From the NCBI RefSeq assembly GCF_000296505.1, contig NZ_JH815210.1, forward strand, positions 124,001 to 188,000: DNA of 64,000 nt, given 5' to 3'. Numbering within the stretch: the stretch's first letter is position 1; each line of letters starts with the position of its first letter. Below, piece after piece: positions 55,569 to 64,000 of the stretch. The notes under the pieces were generated by a model. The model made no database searches. It was not told where the DNA came from and worked only from the letters and a program-made list of their open reading frames with translations. This stretch comes from Schaalia turicensis ACS-279-V-Col4 (lineage in GTDB: Bacteria > Actinomycetota > Actinomycetes > Actinomycetales > Actinomycetaceae). The position numbers and the translations under genes were made by a program.

Positions 55569-56558
55569 TTAGAAGCCCAAGTCCCTTGCCACCTGACGCA
55601 GGCGCGTCGCAGAGGCAGTCAGACCATCGCGCTCATTCAGCGTCAACGGCGGATTCAGGACCCTGCCCGCACCCGAACGACCAACGATTGTCGGCGCAGC
55701 CATGCAGACATCCGAGATGCCTTCCCAGTCCTCCAGCAGGCTAGAGACGGTAAGAACACGATTTTCGTCTCTAAGGACGGCACTCGCAATATTCGATGCG
55801 GCAAGACCAATTGCGTAGTTTGTCGCACCCTTGCCTTCAATGATCTTGTAGGCAGACTCAACAACATCCTGAGCAATGCGTTTACGCAATCCAATATCGA
55901 ACGGTTTACCCTCCAAGGTTGGCCCCCAGTGCTCAAGGGGAACATTACCAATCTCAGCGGAGGACCACAGTGCAACTTCTGAGTCACCATGTTCACCAGC
56001 AATGTAGGCGTGAATATTCTGGGTAGCCACGCCGGTTTCACGCGACACCAGGTAGCGCAGACGCGACGTATCAAGCACAGTGCCAGATCCAAATACCTGA
56101 TTGCGTGGTAGACCGGTCAGCTTCAGCGCCACATAGGTAACAACATCCACGGGATTCGTGATGAACATGAAGATTGCGTCTGGCGCAACGTTTTGAAGGT
56201 TCGGAACAATCTTCTTCATCAGTTCAACAGTTGAACCAGCAAGTTCAAGGCGCGACTGCCCCGGCTTCTGCTTGGCACCAGCGGTCACAATCACAAGGTC
56301 AGACCCACGGACGATTTCAACATCATCTGAGCCTTCAACACTGCCACACGGAGTGAATTGAATACCGTGTGCCATGTCGAGAGCTTCGGCTTCAACCTTG
56401 GCCTTGTTAATGTCCTGAAGAACGATTGTTCGAGCATCACCGCGCATTGCGCACGCGTAGGCGACTGCCGTGCCAACGGCCCCAGCCCCCACGACAGCGA
56501 TCTTTGACGGACGACCCGATGACTTCGGGGGATACAAGCTATTCACACGTCCAGGCAC
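55569..56558 (-). CDS. ldh: L-lactate dehydrogenase
   Basis: 329 residues. GAGAVGTAVAYACA NAD fold, substrate-specificity Gln-Lys-Pro in AGAKQKPGQSR, catalytic EHGDSE, FITNPVDV. Lactate rather than malate specificity is indicated by the Gln. GTG at 56558 follows AGGAAGGAAGG. Fits a fermentative facultative anaerobe. Confidence 0.95.
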   Translation of the reverse strand: MPGRVNSLYPPKSSGRPSKIAVVGAGAVGTAVAYACAMRGDARTIVLQDINKAKVEAEALDMAHGIQFTPCGSVEGSDDVEIVRGSDLVIVTAGAKQKPGQSRLELAGSTVELMKKIVPNLQNVAPDAIFMFITNPVDVVTYVALKLTGLPRNQVFGSGTVLDTSRLRYLVSRETGVATQNIHAYIAGEHGDSEVALWSSAEIGNVPLEHWGPTLEGKPFDIGLRKRIAQDVVESAYKIIEGKGATNYAIGLAASNIASAVLRDENRVLTVSSLLEDWEGISDVCMAAPTIVGRSGAGRVLNPPLTLNERDGLTASATRLRQVARDLGF

Positions 56559-56661
56559 GATGCCTTCCTTCCTCGTTGAGTGGTCTCATAGTCTCAAATT
56601 TGAATCACATTATCTCGATTTCGCATTGCTTCAAGGTAACTACGTCACCCAATTTCAGGAT

Positions 56662-56673
56662 ATTGTTAACAAT
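56662..56673. promoter_or_regulatory. ATTGTTAACAAT palindrome at the dinG end, upstream of ldh
   Basis: A perfect 12-bp palindrome overlapping the dinG stop codon and about 105 bases before the ldh start. TTGTTAACAA resembles the half sites bound by the redox sensor Rex, but the full Rex operator is longer, so this is tentative. Confidence 0.3.
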
Positions 56674-58627
56674 TAACCTTGGACAAGCGACTTAGGGCCC
56701 CTTTCACGACCTCCTGATCGCGTGTGACCCACATTCTCGGCAACGAATTCAGCAGGTATCCACCATAGGACTTCGTGTCCACACGACGATCAAGGATCGC
56801 CACCACTCCCCTGTCCGACGCCGATCGAATCAGACGCCCAGCCCCCTGCGCCATCAGAAGCGCGGCATGAGGAAGAGAAACACCCCAAAACCCTCCAATA
56901 CCACGCGCATCGGCATCCTGGGACAGAGCCTTCGTCACCGGATTATCGGGGTGCGGGAATGGAATGCGGTCGATGACGACCAGTCGACACGAGTCGCCCA
57001 CAACATCAACACCCTGCCACAACGACAAGGTGCCAACCAAACACGCATCGCGCTCCCTACGGAATCGGTCAACCAGCACGCTCAAGGTTTCATCTCCCTG
57101 GCGATACACGGTGAGTTCTGTCCGATCCTTCAGAGCCTCGTACCCCTGATTCGCTGCCTTCCACGAACTGAACAGCGCCAACATTCCCCCATCGGAGGCC
57201 TGGGCAAGGGCCACCAATTCATCCGTAGCAGCGTCAGACAACCCACCCGGCCCAGGATCTGGCAAGCCGGAAGCAATATAGAGAATCCCCTGGCGCGCCG
57301 GATCGAAAGGGGGGCCCACATCGCGCGACGTCCACGGCTGCTTCGACACCATGAATCCACAATCGCGTGCCATCTGGTCGAAAGAACCACCCAACGTCAG
57401 AGTCGCTGAGGTCAAGATTGCCGGCCTACCTGAGAACCCTTTGGACCCAACGGGAAGCGCAACGTCAAGGGGCGCTAGATTCAGCGACATATTCCCCGCG
57501 TCATCTTTCGTCACAAAAGTCGCCATCGATGCCGGGTCCTCACTCCATCCGGCGATAAAGTCCCGCAATTCGTCCAGGGACCCGCGCGCAAGTATCTTGT
57601 CTGCTTGATCAGCAGATGACGCCTGTAGCTGAGTTCCGAGTTCGCGTGAGACATTATCGAGCAGCGCTAATGCGCCGACAAGCGCCTGAGGACGAGAGCC
57701 CATCAGCCCCTCCCCGCACGGGGTCAGAGCGGCAACAAAATCGACTGTAGCCATATCAAGAGCATCAGTTTCAAGCTTCGCGTTGGTTCGAAGCCTGCGT
57801 GATACGCGATGAATCATGGCCTGCGATAGCGTCATCGTCGCCTGGCTTCGTACTCTCTCAGCAAGTTCGTGGGCTTCGTCGACAACGACTGGACCAATGT
57901 CTTCAAACAGATCGTTCGGCGACGTGCAATGGATGCCAAATAGAGAATGGTTCGTGACCACCAGGTCAGCCTCTCCGGCTGCCTCCCGCGCCTGCTGGGC
58001 GAAACAGTCATCAACGTAGGGGCAGGTCTTGCCTAAACACTCACGTTTGGCGACGCTGACATGCCTCCACGCTCGGTCATCAACACCGGGGACCAGATCA
58101 TCACGATCACCAGTATCGGTTTCCTTCGCCCATTGACGAAGACGCAGAACCTCTTTGCCAAGCGCGGAAGTCGACGAGTGTGCCGACGGGGCATGTGCCG
58201 GGTCGAACAGTGTGCCCTCGTCCGGATACCCACCGTTGACACGGTTCAAACACAGATAGTTTGACCAGCCCTTTTGCACAGCGACAGTGGGACGAATACC
58301 CGTCACTTTCGCAACTGCGTCTTGGACCGCAGGCGCGTCTTTCGTCAGAATCTGCCTCTGGAGTGCCAAAGTCGCGGTGGTGACGAGGCCGCGCTCGCCA
58401 GTTGCAACGCAGTGACTGAGAAGTGGCGCGAGGTAGCCAATCGACTTACCCGTACCGGTGCCCGCCTGGATCAAAATATGACCGTCAGAATTCAGGGCCT
58501 CGCTGATATCGGTGACCATTCGTCGCTGGCCATCACGTTGCGTGCCACCCATTGATTCGATCACCGCATCAAGAACCTCGATGGCCTTGCTGGCTTCGGA
58601 GTTTCCCGGTCCTACTTCCTCACTCAT
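56666..58627 (-). CDS. dinG: DinG-family ATP-dependent DNA helicase
   Basis: 653 residues, superfamily 2 XPD-like. Walker A QAGTGTGKSIGYL, iron-sulphur Cys region CLGKTCPYVDDCF with one more Cys upstream (YLC), DEAHEL, SATLTLGG and QGAGRLIRS. Resolves R-loops and D-loops or G4 DNA. ATG at 58627 overlaps the hflX stop (ATGA); the hflX-dinG pairing is actinobacterial. Confidence 0.93.
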   Translation of the reverse strand: MSEEVGPGNSEASKAIEVLDAVIESMGGTQRDGQRRMVTDISEALNSDGHILIQAGTGTGKSIGYLAPLLSHCVATGERGLVTTATLALQRQILTKDAPAVQDAVAKVTGIRPTVAVQKGWSNYLCLNRVNGGYPDEGTLFDPAHAPSAHSSTSALGKEVLRLRQWAKETDTGDRDDLVPGVDDRAWRHVSVAKRECLGKTCPYVDDCFAQQAREAAGEADLVVTNHSLFGIHCTSPNDLFEDIGPVVVDEAHELAERVRSQATMTLSQAMIHRVSRRLRTNAKLETDALDMATVDFVAALTPCGEGLMGSRPQALVGALALLDNVSRELGTQLQASSADQADKILARGSLDELRDFIAGWSEDPASMATFVTKDDAGNMSLNLAPLDVALPVGSKGFSGRPAILTSATLTLGGSFDQMARDCGFMVSKQPWTSRDVGPPFDPARQGILYIASGLPDPGPGGLSDAATDELVALAQASDGGMLALFSSWKAANQGYEALKDRTELTVYRQGDETLSVLVDRFRRERDACLVGTLSLWQGVDVVGDSCRLVVIDRIPFPHPDNPVTKALSQDADARGIGGFWGVSLPHAALLMAQGAGRLIRSASDRGVVAILDRRVDTKSYGGYLLNSLPRMWVTRDQEVVKGALSRLSKVNC

Positions 58628-60162
58628 TCGCCACTGTCCTGGCGAGTATAGGGGGCACCTTCGGTAGCGACCGGTAGCGCCACGTCACGGATGAGCGCTG
58701 CAAGGTGCTCATCAACTCGAGCTCGAATGCGCGTTCCTTCGGCAACATATTCTTCGTGATCGACTTCGCCATCCTCGTGGATCTGATGGACCAGGTCGCC
58801 ACGCGAATATGGGATCACGCAGTCAATCTGAATACGAGGCCTGGGTAGAGCTTCTTCAATGCGATGGCGAAGTTCATCGACTCCAAAGCCCGTGTATCCG
58901 GATACTGCTACCGACGACGGGAAGTAGGTGCGAAGCAGTGCTAACTGCTCTGCAGATGCAAGATCGGCTTTGTTCAGCACGATAATTTCGGGGATACCGA
59001 GAGCCCCCTCAATTTCACCCAACACCTGGTGGACAGCCTCAACTTGTCCCACCGGATCGGGGTGCGCGGCATCCACAACGTGAACGAGCAGGTCGGCTTC
59101 GCCCGCTTCTTCCAAGGTAGAGCGGAATGCTTCAACCAGCTGGGTGGGAAGATTCCGAACAAAACCAACCGTGTCTGACAGCGTGTATTCGCGACCATCC
59201 GCTGTCTGAGTCCGACGCACCGTCGGATCAAGGGTGGCGAACAGAGCGTCTTCAACCAGGACCCCTGCGCCCGTCAGTTGGTTGAGCAGAGTGGACTTAC
59301 CAGCATTCGTGTAGCCAACAATAGCGACGGAAGGGACAGCTCCGCGACGACGCGATAAACGCTGAGTGCGCCGGGCAGGCTCCATCTTTCGTATTTCTTC
59401 GCGGAGCTTCGCCATGCGCGTGCGAATGCGACGACGATCCAATTCGATCTTCGTTTCGCCCGGACCTCGTGAACCGATACCCGCACCACCCGCAACTCGA
59501 CCACCCGCCTGGCGGGACATCGAATCGCCCCAGCCGCGAAGACGGGGAAGCAAGTATTCGAGCTGAGCCAACTCGACCTGCGCCTTACCTTCACGCGACT
59601 TCGCGTGCTGAGCGAAAATGTCGAGGATGAGAGCGGTGCGATCAACGACCTTTGCGTCGACAACATCTTCCAGTCCGCGTCGCTGGGAAGGGGCCAATTC
59701 CTCATCAACAATGACGGTATCGGCTTCAACGGCGCGCACAATCCCCGCGAGCTCTTTCGCTTTACCTGACCCCAGATAGGTGGCAGGATCCGGCTTCACC
59801 CGTTTTTGCACGACCGCATCGAGGACCTGAGATCCGGCGGTTTGCGCGAGCGCAGCAAGCTCACGTAGCGAAGTCTCGACTTCTTCTTCAGTCTGCGTCG
59901 TCCGCAGACCGACAAGGACAACCTTTTCGAGGCGAACCTGGCGGTATTCGACTTCGGAGATTTCCTCACGATCGTTGGCATAACCCTGGATACGACGGGT
60001 ACCGGCACGCGCCTCTCGTTCAAGGTCGCCAGCATCTGCGGAGTGATCTTGACCGGCGGTGGATTCCAGCGCCGTGCCTCGACGCGCCAGAATGCGTGCA
60101 ACAACGTCATTCGCGCGCTGTTGTGCCAATTCGTCGTCAGCCGAGAATCCGGGATTGTCCAT
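58624..60162 (-). CDS. hflX: Ribosome-associated GTPase HflX
   Basis: 512 residues. N-terminal HflX domain (GSGKAKELAG, DEELAPSQRRGLED), a coiled linker, then the G domain with GYTNAGKST (G1), DTVGFVRNLP (G3) and NKADLAS (G4). Splits stalled 70S ribosomes, often under stress. ATG at 60162 follows GGAAGGAACTGA. Confidence 0.96.
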   Translation of the reverse strand: MDNPGFSADDELAQQRANDVVARILARRGTALESTAGQDHSADAGDLEREARAGTRRIQGYANDREEISEVEYRQVRLEKVVLVGLRTTQTEEEVETSLRELAALAQTAGSQVLDAVVQKRVKPDPATYLGSGKAKELAGIVRAVEADTVIVDEELAPSQRRGLEDVVDAKVVDRTALILDIFAQHAKSREGKAQVELAQLEYLLPRLRGWGDSMSRQAGGRVAGGAGIGSRGPGETKIELDRRRIRTRMAKLREEIRKMEPARRTQRLSRRRGAVPSVAIVGYTNAGKSTLLNQLTGAGVLVEDALFATLDPTVRRTQTADGREYTLSDTVGFVRNLPTQLVEAFRSTLEEAGEADLLVHVVDAAHPDPVGQVEAVHQVLGEIEGALGIPEIIVLNKADLASAEQLALLRTYFPSSVAVSGYTGFGVDELRHRIEEALPRPRIQIDCVIPYSRGDLVHQIHEDGEVDHEEYVAEGTRIRARVDEHLAALIRDVALPVATEGAPYTRQDSGE

Positions 60163-60278
60163 TCAGTTCCTTCCGCGTATGTCTGCCCTCTAAGTGTGGC
60201 ACCTATTCGGTCGGCGTGCGACCTACGCCCCTCTCAGTGCGTTCGTTGCCAGGCAGTCAACCCGCTAGGCTAAAGAGC

Positions 60279-60896
60279 GTGAATCAACAGTATTTTTCTC
60301 ATTCCAACCCTGCTCGCGCCGACGAGATATCGAAGCTGACCTACAGCGTACGAGGCCATAGCTTCGACATGTCCGTCTCATCGAAGGTGTTTTCGACCAG
60401 CCGTCTGGATTTAGGAACTCGCCAGCTTCTTGCCGAAGCTCCTTGCCTTCCCGCCACCGGCACTTTCCTTGATGTGGGATGCGGTTGGGGTCCGATTGCT
60501 CTGGCAATGGCAAAGGAAGCGCCTGAAGCTACCGTCTGGGCTGTTGATGTGAACAATCGGGCGATTGATCTCACGCGCCGGAACGCCACGTCTCACGGTT
60601 GCACCAATGTGCGCGCGATGAGCGAAGACGAGGCCCTTGCAGCCGTGGCCACCGATGACGTTCGTTTTGACGTCATATGGTCAAACCCGCCGATCCGTAT
60701 CGGCAAAGAGGCTCTGCATGCTCTGCTGGTGCGGTGGCTCGACCGCCTGAGCCCCACGGGTGTCGCCTATCTTGTTGTGCAGCGAAACCTTGGCGCCGAT
60801 TCCCTCATTTCATGGCTGAACGGCCGCGGATACGACGCTGAAAAGTACGCGTCAAAGAAGGGCTACCGCATTATCAAGGTTCGTTCGGGCGCCTGA
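60279..60896 (+). CDS. RsmC-like small-domain methyltransferase
   Basis: About 205 residues. SAM motif FLDVGCGWGPIALAMA, DVNNRAIDLTRRN and the catalytic SNPPIRIGK. Corresponds to the C-terminal methyltransferase half of RsmC, which methylates G1207 of 16S rRNA, here without the N-terminal half, as common in actinobacteria. GTG at 60279 with TAGGCT (60266-60271) ending seven bases before it: leaderless. Divergent from hflX. Confidence 0.85.
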   Translation: MNQQYFSHSNPARADEISKLTYSVRGHSFDMSVSSKVFSTSRLDLGTRQLLAEAPCLPATGTFLDVGCGWGPIALAMAKEAPEATVWAVDVNNRAIDLTRRNATSHGCTNVRAMSEDEALAAVATDDVRFDVIWSNPPIRIGKEALHALLVRWLDRLSPTGVAYLVVQRNLGADSLISWLNGRGYDAEKYASKKGYRIIKVRSGA

Positions 60897-60951
60897 ACTT
60901 CTGCCCCCACTTTTTACGGGTGACGCAGACCTTTGAGCGAGAGAAACAGGC

Positions 60952-61860
60952 TCAGACGAGTTCGAATGTAGCAACGCGAGTCGCAGGACCGGTCAGAATC
61001 ACTGAAGCGTCGGTGACATGTGGCTGACCGTTCTCCCAGCTCAGGACATCGTCCAGATCAACCCACACGCGACCTCCCGGCACGTCAACGATCCACGAGG
61101 CCGGCGCTCCCTCACCTCGACGAATAGCCGTTGCAAGGGCCGCCGCACAACATCCCGTGCCACACGCAAGGGTCTCACCCACTCCGCGTTCAAGGACGCG
61201 CAGACGAATGTGGCCACTCTGATCCTCCGGGCCGGTCAGGTCAACGACGGCTTCAAGGTTTGTACCGCGCTCATTCGAGGGCGCATAGGTGGGGCGCATA
61301 ACCTCGGGGGCTTCGGACGCATCAGTGGCCGGGAAGATAATGTTGTGGAGTTCCTCTTCGCTCGCAAGCGCGACAACCGTATGCGGGTTCGGCATATCCA
61401 CATATACTCCGCGCAGGGTCTGCTCAATGCCCGGGATCGTCACGTCAATGTCGGCCGTTCCACTGGATCGAGCCGGACCCATGTCAACGCGGTACAGGAC
61501 CTCGGCCTCGCCCCCCTGATCGATAACGCGGACAGTGCGAACTCCCCCTCTGGTGCCCACCTCAATTTCCTCATCGGTTATCAGGCCTTCGCGGCGCAGA
61601 TGATCAACAAAGACGCGGATACCGTTGCCGCACATTTCCGCGATCGACCCGTCGGAATTGCGGTAGTCCATGAACCAGCGACCATCCTTCATGACGGCAC
61701 GCATCAGCCCATCAGCGCCGATACCGAACGCAGGCGAGCAGAGACGACGCACCTCTACAGCATCGATATCGTTTGTGTCATCGGCATCTGTGTAGACAAC
61801 GAAAGAATTCCCAGTGCCGTGGGCTTTCGCAATACGAGTGGAGGGACGTAGAGCAGTCAT
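60952..61860 (-). CDS. dapF: Diaminopimelate epimerase
   Basis: About 302 residues. Catalytic Cys pair in EMCGNGIRVF and ACGTGCCAAAL. Turns LL- into meso-diaminopimelate, precursor of lysine. ATG at 61860 lacks a Shine-Dalgarno; TAGCGT (minus strand) ends seven bases upstream, right at the miaA stop. Because members of this family often have Lys/Orn rather than meso-DAP in the wall, the product may serve mainly lysine; that is inference. Confidence 0.95.
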   Translation of the reverse strand: MTALRPSTRIAKAHGTGNSFVVYTDADDTNDIDAVEVRRLCSPAFGIGADGLMRAVMKDGRWFMDYRNSDGSIAEMCGNGIRVFVDHLRREGLITDEEIEVGTRGGVRTVRVIDQGGEAEVLYRVDMGPARSSGTADIDVTIPGIEQTLRGVYVDMPNPHTVVALASEEELHNIIFPATDASEAPEVMRPTYAPSNERGTNLEAVVDLTGPEDQSGHIRLRVLERGVGETLACGTGCCAAALATAIRRGEGAPASWIVDVPGGRVWVDLDDVLSWENGQPHVTDASVILTGPATRVATFELV

Positions 61861-61870
61861 ATCGTTAACG

Positions 61871-62944
61871 CTAGTGGGTCTGCGCGCCGGCGTAGTCATC
61901 CGCCGTTTTTTGGACAATCTTCAGTGCCCGGTCCAGCAGGTCGTTCTTCGAGGTTCCGTCTTCGGCATCGATCCAGATCACGCGATGGTCAGGGCGCAAC
62001 CACTTGATCTGACGCCTGGCCAACTGCCTGGTCGCGATAGCGATCGATTCCTTCGCTTCATCGATGCTCATCTGCCCATCGATCACCGCAATTGCCTGGG
62101 CATACCCCGTCGCCTTCGACGCCGTCTTCGCATCGCGCAAACCCTGATCGATCAGGGCGCGAGTCTCTTCAATCAGACCGTCATCAAACATCATCTGGGT
62201 GCGAAGAACAATGCGTCGATCCAATTCATCGAGGTCACGGCGGATCGCGATCATCACAGACGGCTTCACGAACTCTTTGACCGGCATATGCGACGAGTAG
62301 GGTTTGCCAGTCAGTTCAATGACTTCGAGGGCACGAATAATACGACGAGCATTGTGCGGATCAATGCGAGAAGCAGACACCGGATCGAGGGCCTCGAGTT
62401 TGCCATGAAGCCCCCGACTGCCCAGCGGGCCTTCCGCTTCTTCTTCCAGTGCAGAGCGTACTTTCGGATCTGTTCCAGGGAACTCAATATGATCGAGCAA
62501 CGCACGTTGATAAAGACCCGAACCGCCGGCAACGATCGCAACGCTTCCCTCGCCGTGGATCGCCTCTAGGTCCGCTCGCGCATGCCTCTGATAGTGGGCA
62601 ACCGACGCTTCCTGACTGATGTCGAGAACATCGAGTTGATAGTGAGGAATCCCGCGACGTTCCTCCAGCGGCGTCTTCGCCGTGCCAACATCCATGCCCC
62701 GATACAGCTGAAGTGCATCAGCACTCACGATCTGACCGCCATTTGCTCCCCAGCGTCTGCCCAATTCTTCGGCAAGATCCAGAGCCAAATCAGACTTGCC
62801 CGACGCTGTCGGTCCAACAACAGCAACAATCAGTTGCGACGGATTCGCTAGAGTCATCGCCTGGCTCTCACGATCCCCCACCTGAGCATCAGACGTGGTG
62901 CAGCGCGCATCAGCGCTTGGGATTAAAGAATGAGTGTCAGCCAT
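61871..62944 (-). CDS. miaA: tRNA dimethylallyltransferase
   Basis: About 357 residues. P-loop GPTASGKSDLA, SADALQLYRGMDVGTAK, HYQLDVLD and GGSGLYQRALL. Adds an isopentenyl group to A37 of tRNAs. ATG at 62944 has a -10 box TAGACT (minus strand, 62956-62951) ending six bases before it, so probably leaderless; an internal ATG 29 codons on, before the family N terminus, is an alternative. Confidence 0.95.
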   Translation of the reverse strand: MADTHSLIPSADARCTTSDAQVGDRESQAMTLANPSQLIVAVVGPTASGKSDLALDLAEELGRRWGANGGQIVSADALQLYRGMDVGTAKTPLEERRGIPHYQLDVLDISQEASVAHYQRHARADLEAIHGEGSVAIVAGGSGLYQRALLDHIEFPGTDPKVRSALEEEAEGPLGSRGLHGKLEALDPVSASRIDPHNARRIIRALEVIELTGKPYSSHMPVKEFVKPSVMIAIRRDLDELDRRIVLRTQMMFDDGLIEETRALIDQGLRDAKTASKATGYAQAIAVIDGQMSIDEAKESIAIATRQLARRQIKWLRPDHRVIWIDAEDGTSKNDLLDRALKIVQKTADDYAGAQTH

Positions 62945-63006
62945 GGGTTCAGTCTAAATGGCACTTCCTATTTCCCGCCGTCTACCAAACCCCGTAAGGT
63001 AGCAGT

Positions 63007-63453
63007 ATGAGTGTGACAACAACAGATCCGGTCACCATCGACCGCATTGCACGCGCACTTGAAGACATGGGCGTTTTCCCCTTCATTTCGTCCAAGGATC
63101 AAGTTGCTGCTCTGCTTCCAAACCGTACAATCCGATTCATCGTCCCGCCCACGTCTCCAGCACAGGGCGTTGTCGACTACCCCCGCTTCTTCCACCCGTC
63201 GCACCAGCAAGCTCTGCTTGAAACAATGCGCACGTTGAACGCTTCAACATACGTGCCGAAGGCGACAACCTACACCAGCGAGCAAGGGATGATCGGTATC
63301 CGCCTCTTCCACTGCTTCAACTGGGTAGCTGGGGCGACTCATGAGCAGCTGGCAGAAGAGGTCCAGCAGTTTGTGCTCGCATCCATCGCGGTCCAAAACC
63401 GTCTTGACCAGATGTACGTTGACCCATGGACAAAGGAGGCCTCCAATGCCTGA
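63007..63453 (+). CDS. YbjN-domain protein
   Basis: 148 residues. YbjN fold with IARALEDMGVF, MIGIRLFHCFNWVAGATHEQLAEEVQQFV; related to type III secretion chaperones, function unknown. ATG at 63007 follows TAAGGT by six bases (leaderless candidate). Overlaps the next YbjN gene. Confidence 0.82.
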   Translation: MSVTTTDPVTIDRIARALEDMGVFPFISSKDQVAALLPNRTIRFIVPPTSPAQGVVDYPRFFHPSHQQALLETMRTLNASTYVPKATTYTSEQGMIGIRLFHCFNWVAGATHEQLAEEVQQFVLASIAVQNRLDQMYVDPWTKEASNA

Positions 63454-64000
63454 ATGGAAGTCATTTTCGATGGGTGACGGCGCCTCTCCACTGACCGAGT
63501 CACCGATCCAGCACCTGTCCCAGACCGCTACGCCGGCACCGGGCATGGAAGCTGATGAAGCCGCTGAAAAGTGGGGTACCGAGGTTTCTGAGGTCAGCAT
63601 TGAACGAATTGAAAACGTTGTTGCTGGAGATGGACTGTCCCACGGCTCAAACGAATTCGTTGTTATCACTGAAGTTGAGGGTGCTCGCATCCAGATTCAC
63701 CGCGAACCAGCAGATTCGCCGTGGATTCAGGTCGAAGCACGCATGGAACTCGACGCTGAGAGAGCAGCTAAGCTCGACATGCCTCGCCTGAACGAACTCA
63801 CCAATAAGTGGAACGTCGACCATCTTCAGCCGACCACGTTCGCTCTTGAAACTGAAGATAGCAAGGTCGTTATCTTGGCGACCCGTTTCTTCGCTGGCAA
63901 GGGAATGTCAGACCGTCAGATCCATGCGATGGTGCGTCGCGGACTGGGAGTGACACTGCAAGCATTGAACGAAATGCCGGCTTTGCTGGCACACGCGTAA
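63446..64000 (+). CDS. YbjN-domain protein, second copy
   Basis: 184 residues. An N-terminal extension of about 45 residues (PEWKSFSMGDGASPLTESPI) precedes a YbjN domain (IHREPADSPWIQVEARMEL, LNELTNKWNVDHLQPTTF). ATG at 63446 follows AAGGAGG inside the end of the first gene, with eight bases overlap, so the pair is translationally coupled. The stop is the last codon of the window, so the gene is complete. Confidence 0.82.
   Translation: MPEWKSFSMGDGASPLTESPIQHLSQTATPAPGMEADEAAEKWGTEVSEVSIERIENVVAGDGLSHGSNEFVVITEVEGARIQIHREPADSPWIQVEARMELDAERAAKLDMPRLNELTNKWNVDHLQPTTFALETEDSKVVILATRFFAGKGMSDRQIHAMVRRGLGVTLQALNEMPALLAHA

Noticed and set aside
56662..56673. A definite Rex operator for ldh
   Set aside because: The palindrome is shorter than a Rex site and overlaps a coding end; kept only as a low-confidence site.

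Overview
The window reads as about 64 kb of core chromosome from a high-GC Gram-positive bacterium of the class Actinomycetia, most likely family Actinomycetaceae (Actinomyces/Schaalia-like). That placement is an inference from gene content and order. It rests on polar-growth and division proteins typical of actinobacteria (Wag31/DivIVA, SepF, a SepIVA-like coiled coil, DUF3040), a PriA-type HisA, a HelD-family RNA polymerase recycling factor, PAC2 and YbjN proteins, frequent GTG starts, and many genes with no Shine-Dalgarno sequence but a -10 box six or seven bases before the start codon. I see no prophage, insertion sequence, CRISPR array, tRNA or rRNA.

Layout. 1-3.4 kb: the 3' part of a CydC-like ABC exporter, a GAF histidine kinase and, facing it across a 32-nt perfect palindrome, a DevR/NarL-type regulator. 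3.5-10.7 kb: a leftward run of rnc, DUF177, SepIVA-like, coaD, rsmD, recG and a DAK2 (FakA-like) gene. 11.2-15.8 kb: rpmB, thiL, then infC-rpmI-rplT with a TsnR-like methyltransferase and an SseB-family gene. 15.8-21.1 kb: the histidine genes hisD-hisC-hisB-(unknown)-hisH-priA. 21.2-26.8 kb: an S4 RNA-binding protein, dnaE1, an RluD-like synthase and lspA. 27-44.5 kb: the division and cell wall cluster, read leftward from mraZ: mraZ-rsmH-ftsL-ftsI-murF-mraY-murD-ftsW-murG-murC-ftsQ-ftsZ-pgeF-sepF-yggT-wag31, without murE. 44.5-54 kb: dinB, a spermidine-synthase-like protein, PAC2, helD, serA, a fatty-acyl-CoA ligase and nrdR. 54.1-56.6 kb: an SOS module of a LysM protein divergent from lexA with three LexA boxes between them, then ldh. 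56.7-64 kb: dinG, hflX, a small methyltransferase, dapF, miaA and two overlapping YbjN genes.

How it works together. Most genes are housekeeping: lipid II synthesis and septation (mur/fts), translation (infC, rplT, rpmI, rpmB, rsmD, miaA), repair and recombination (recG, dinB, dinG, lexA) and histidine, serine and lysine/peptidoglycan precursors. The LysM gene next to lexA occupies the place of the SOS-induced division inhibitors known in related genera.

The most unusual signal is not a gene. The 8-mer GGCCTCGT/ACGAGGCC occurs about 26 times by hand count where two or three are expected. It appears in several reading frames, on both strands, in intergenic DNA and beside or inside several terminator hairpins. 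Two unrelated genes share 20 identical bases centred on it. Other points of note are an AUC start codon for infC behind a leader hairpin, mirrored MraZ-type boxes and a 93-bp-period tandem repeat upstream of mraZ, three LexA boxes, nine or so apparently leaderless genes, and the absence of rpmF, murE and hisF from their usual places.
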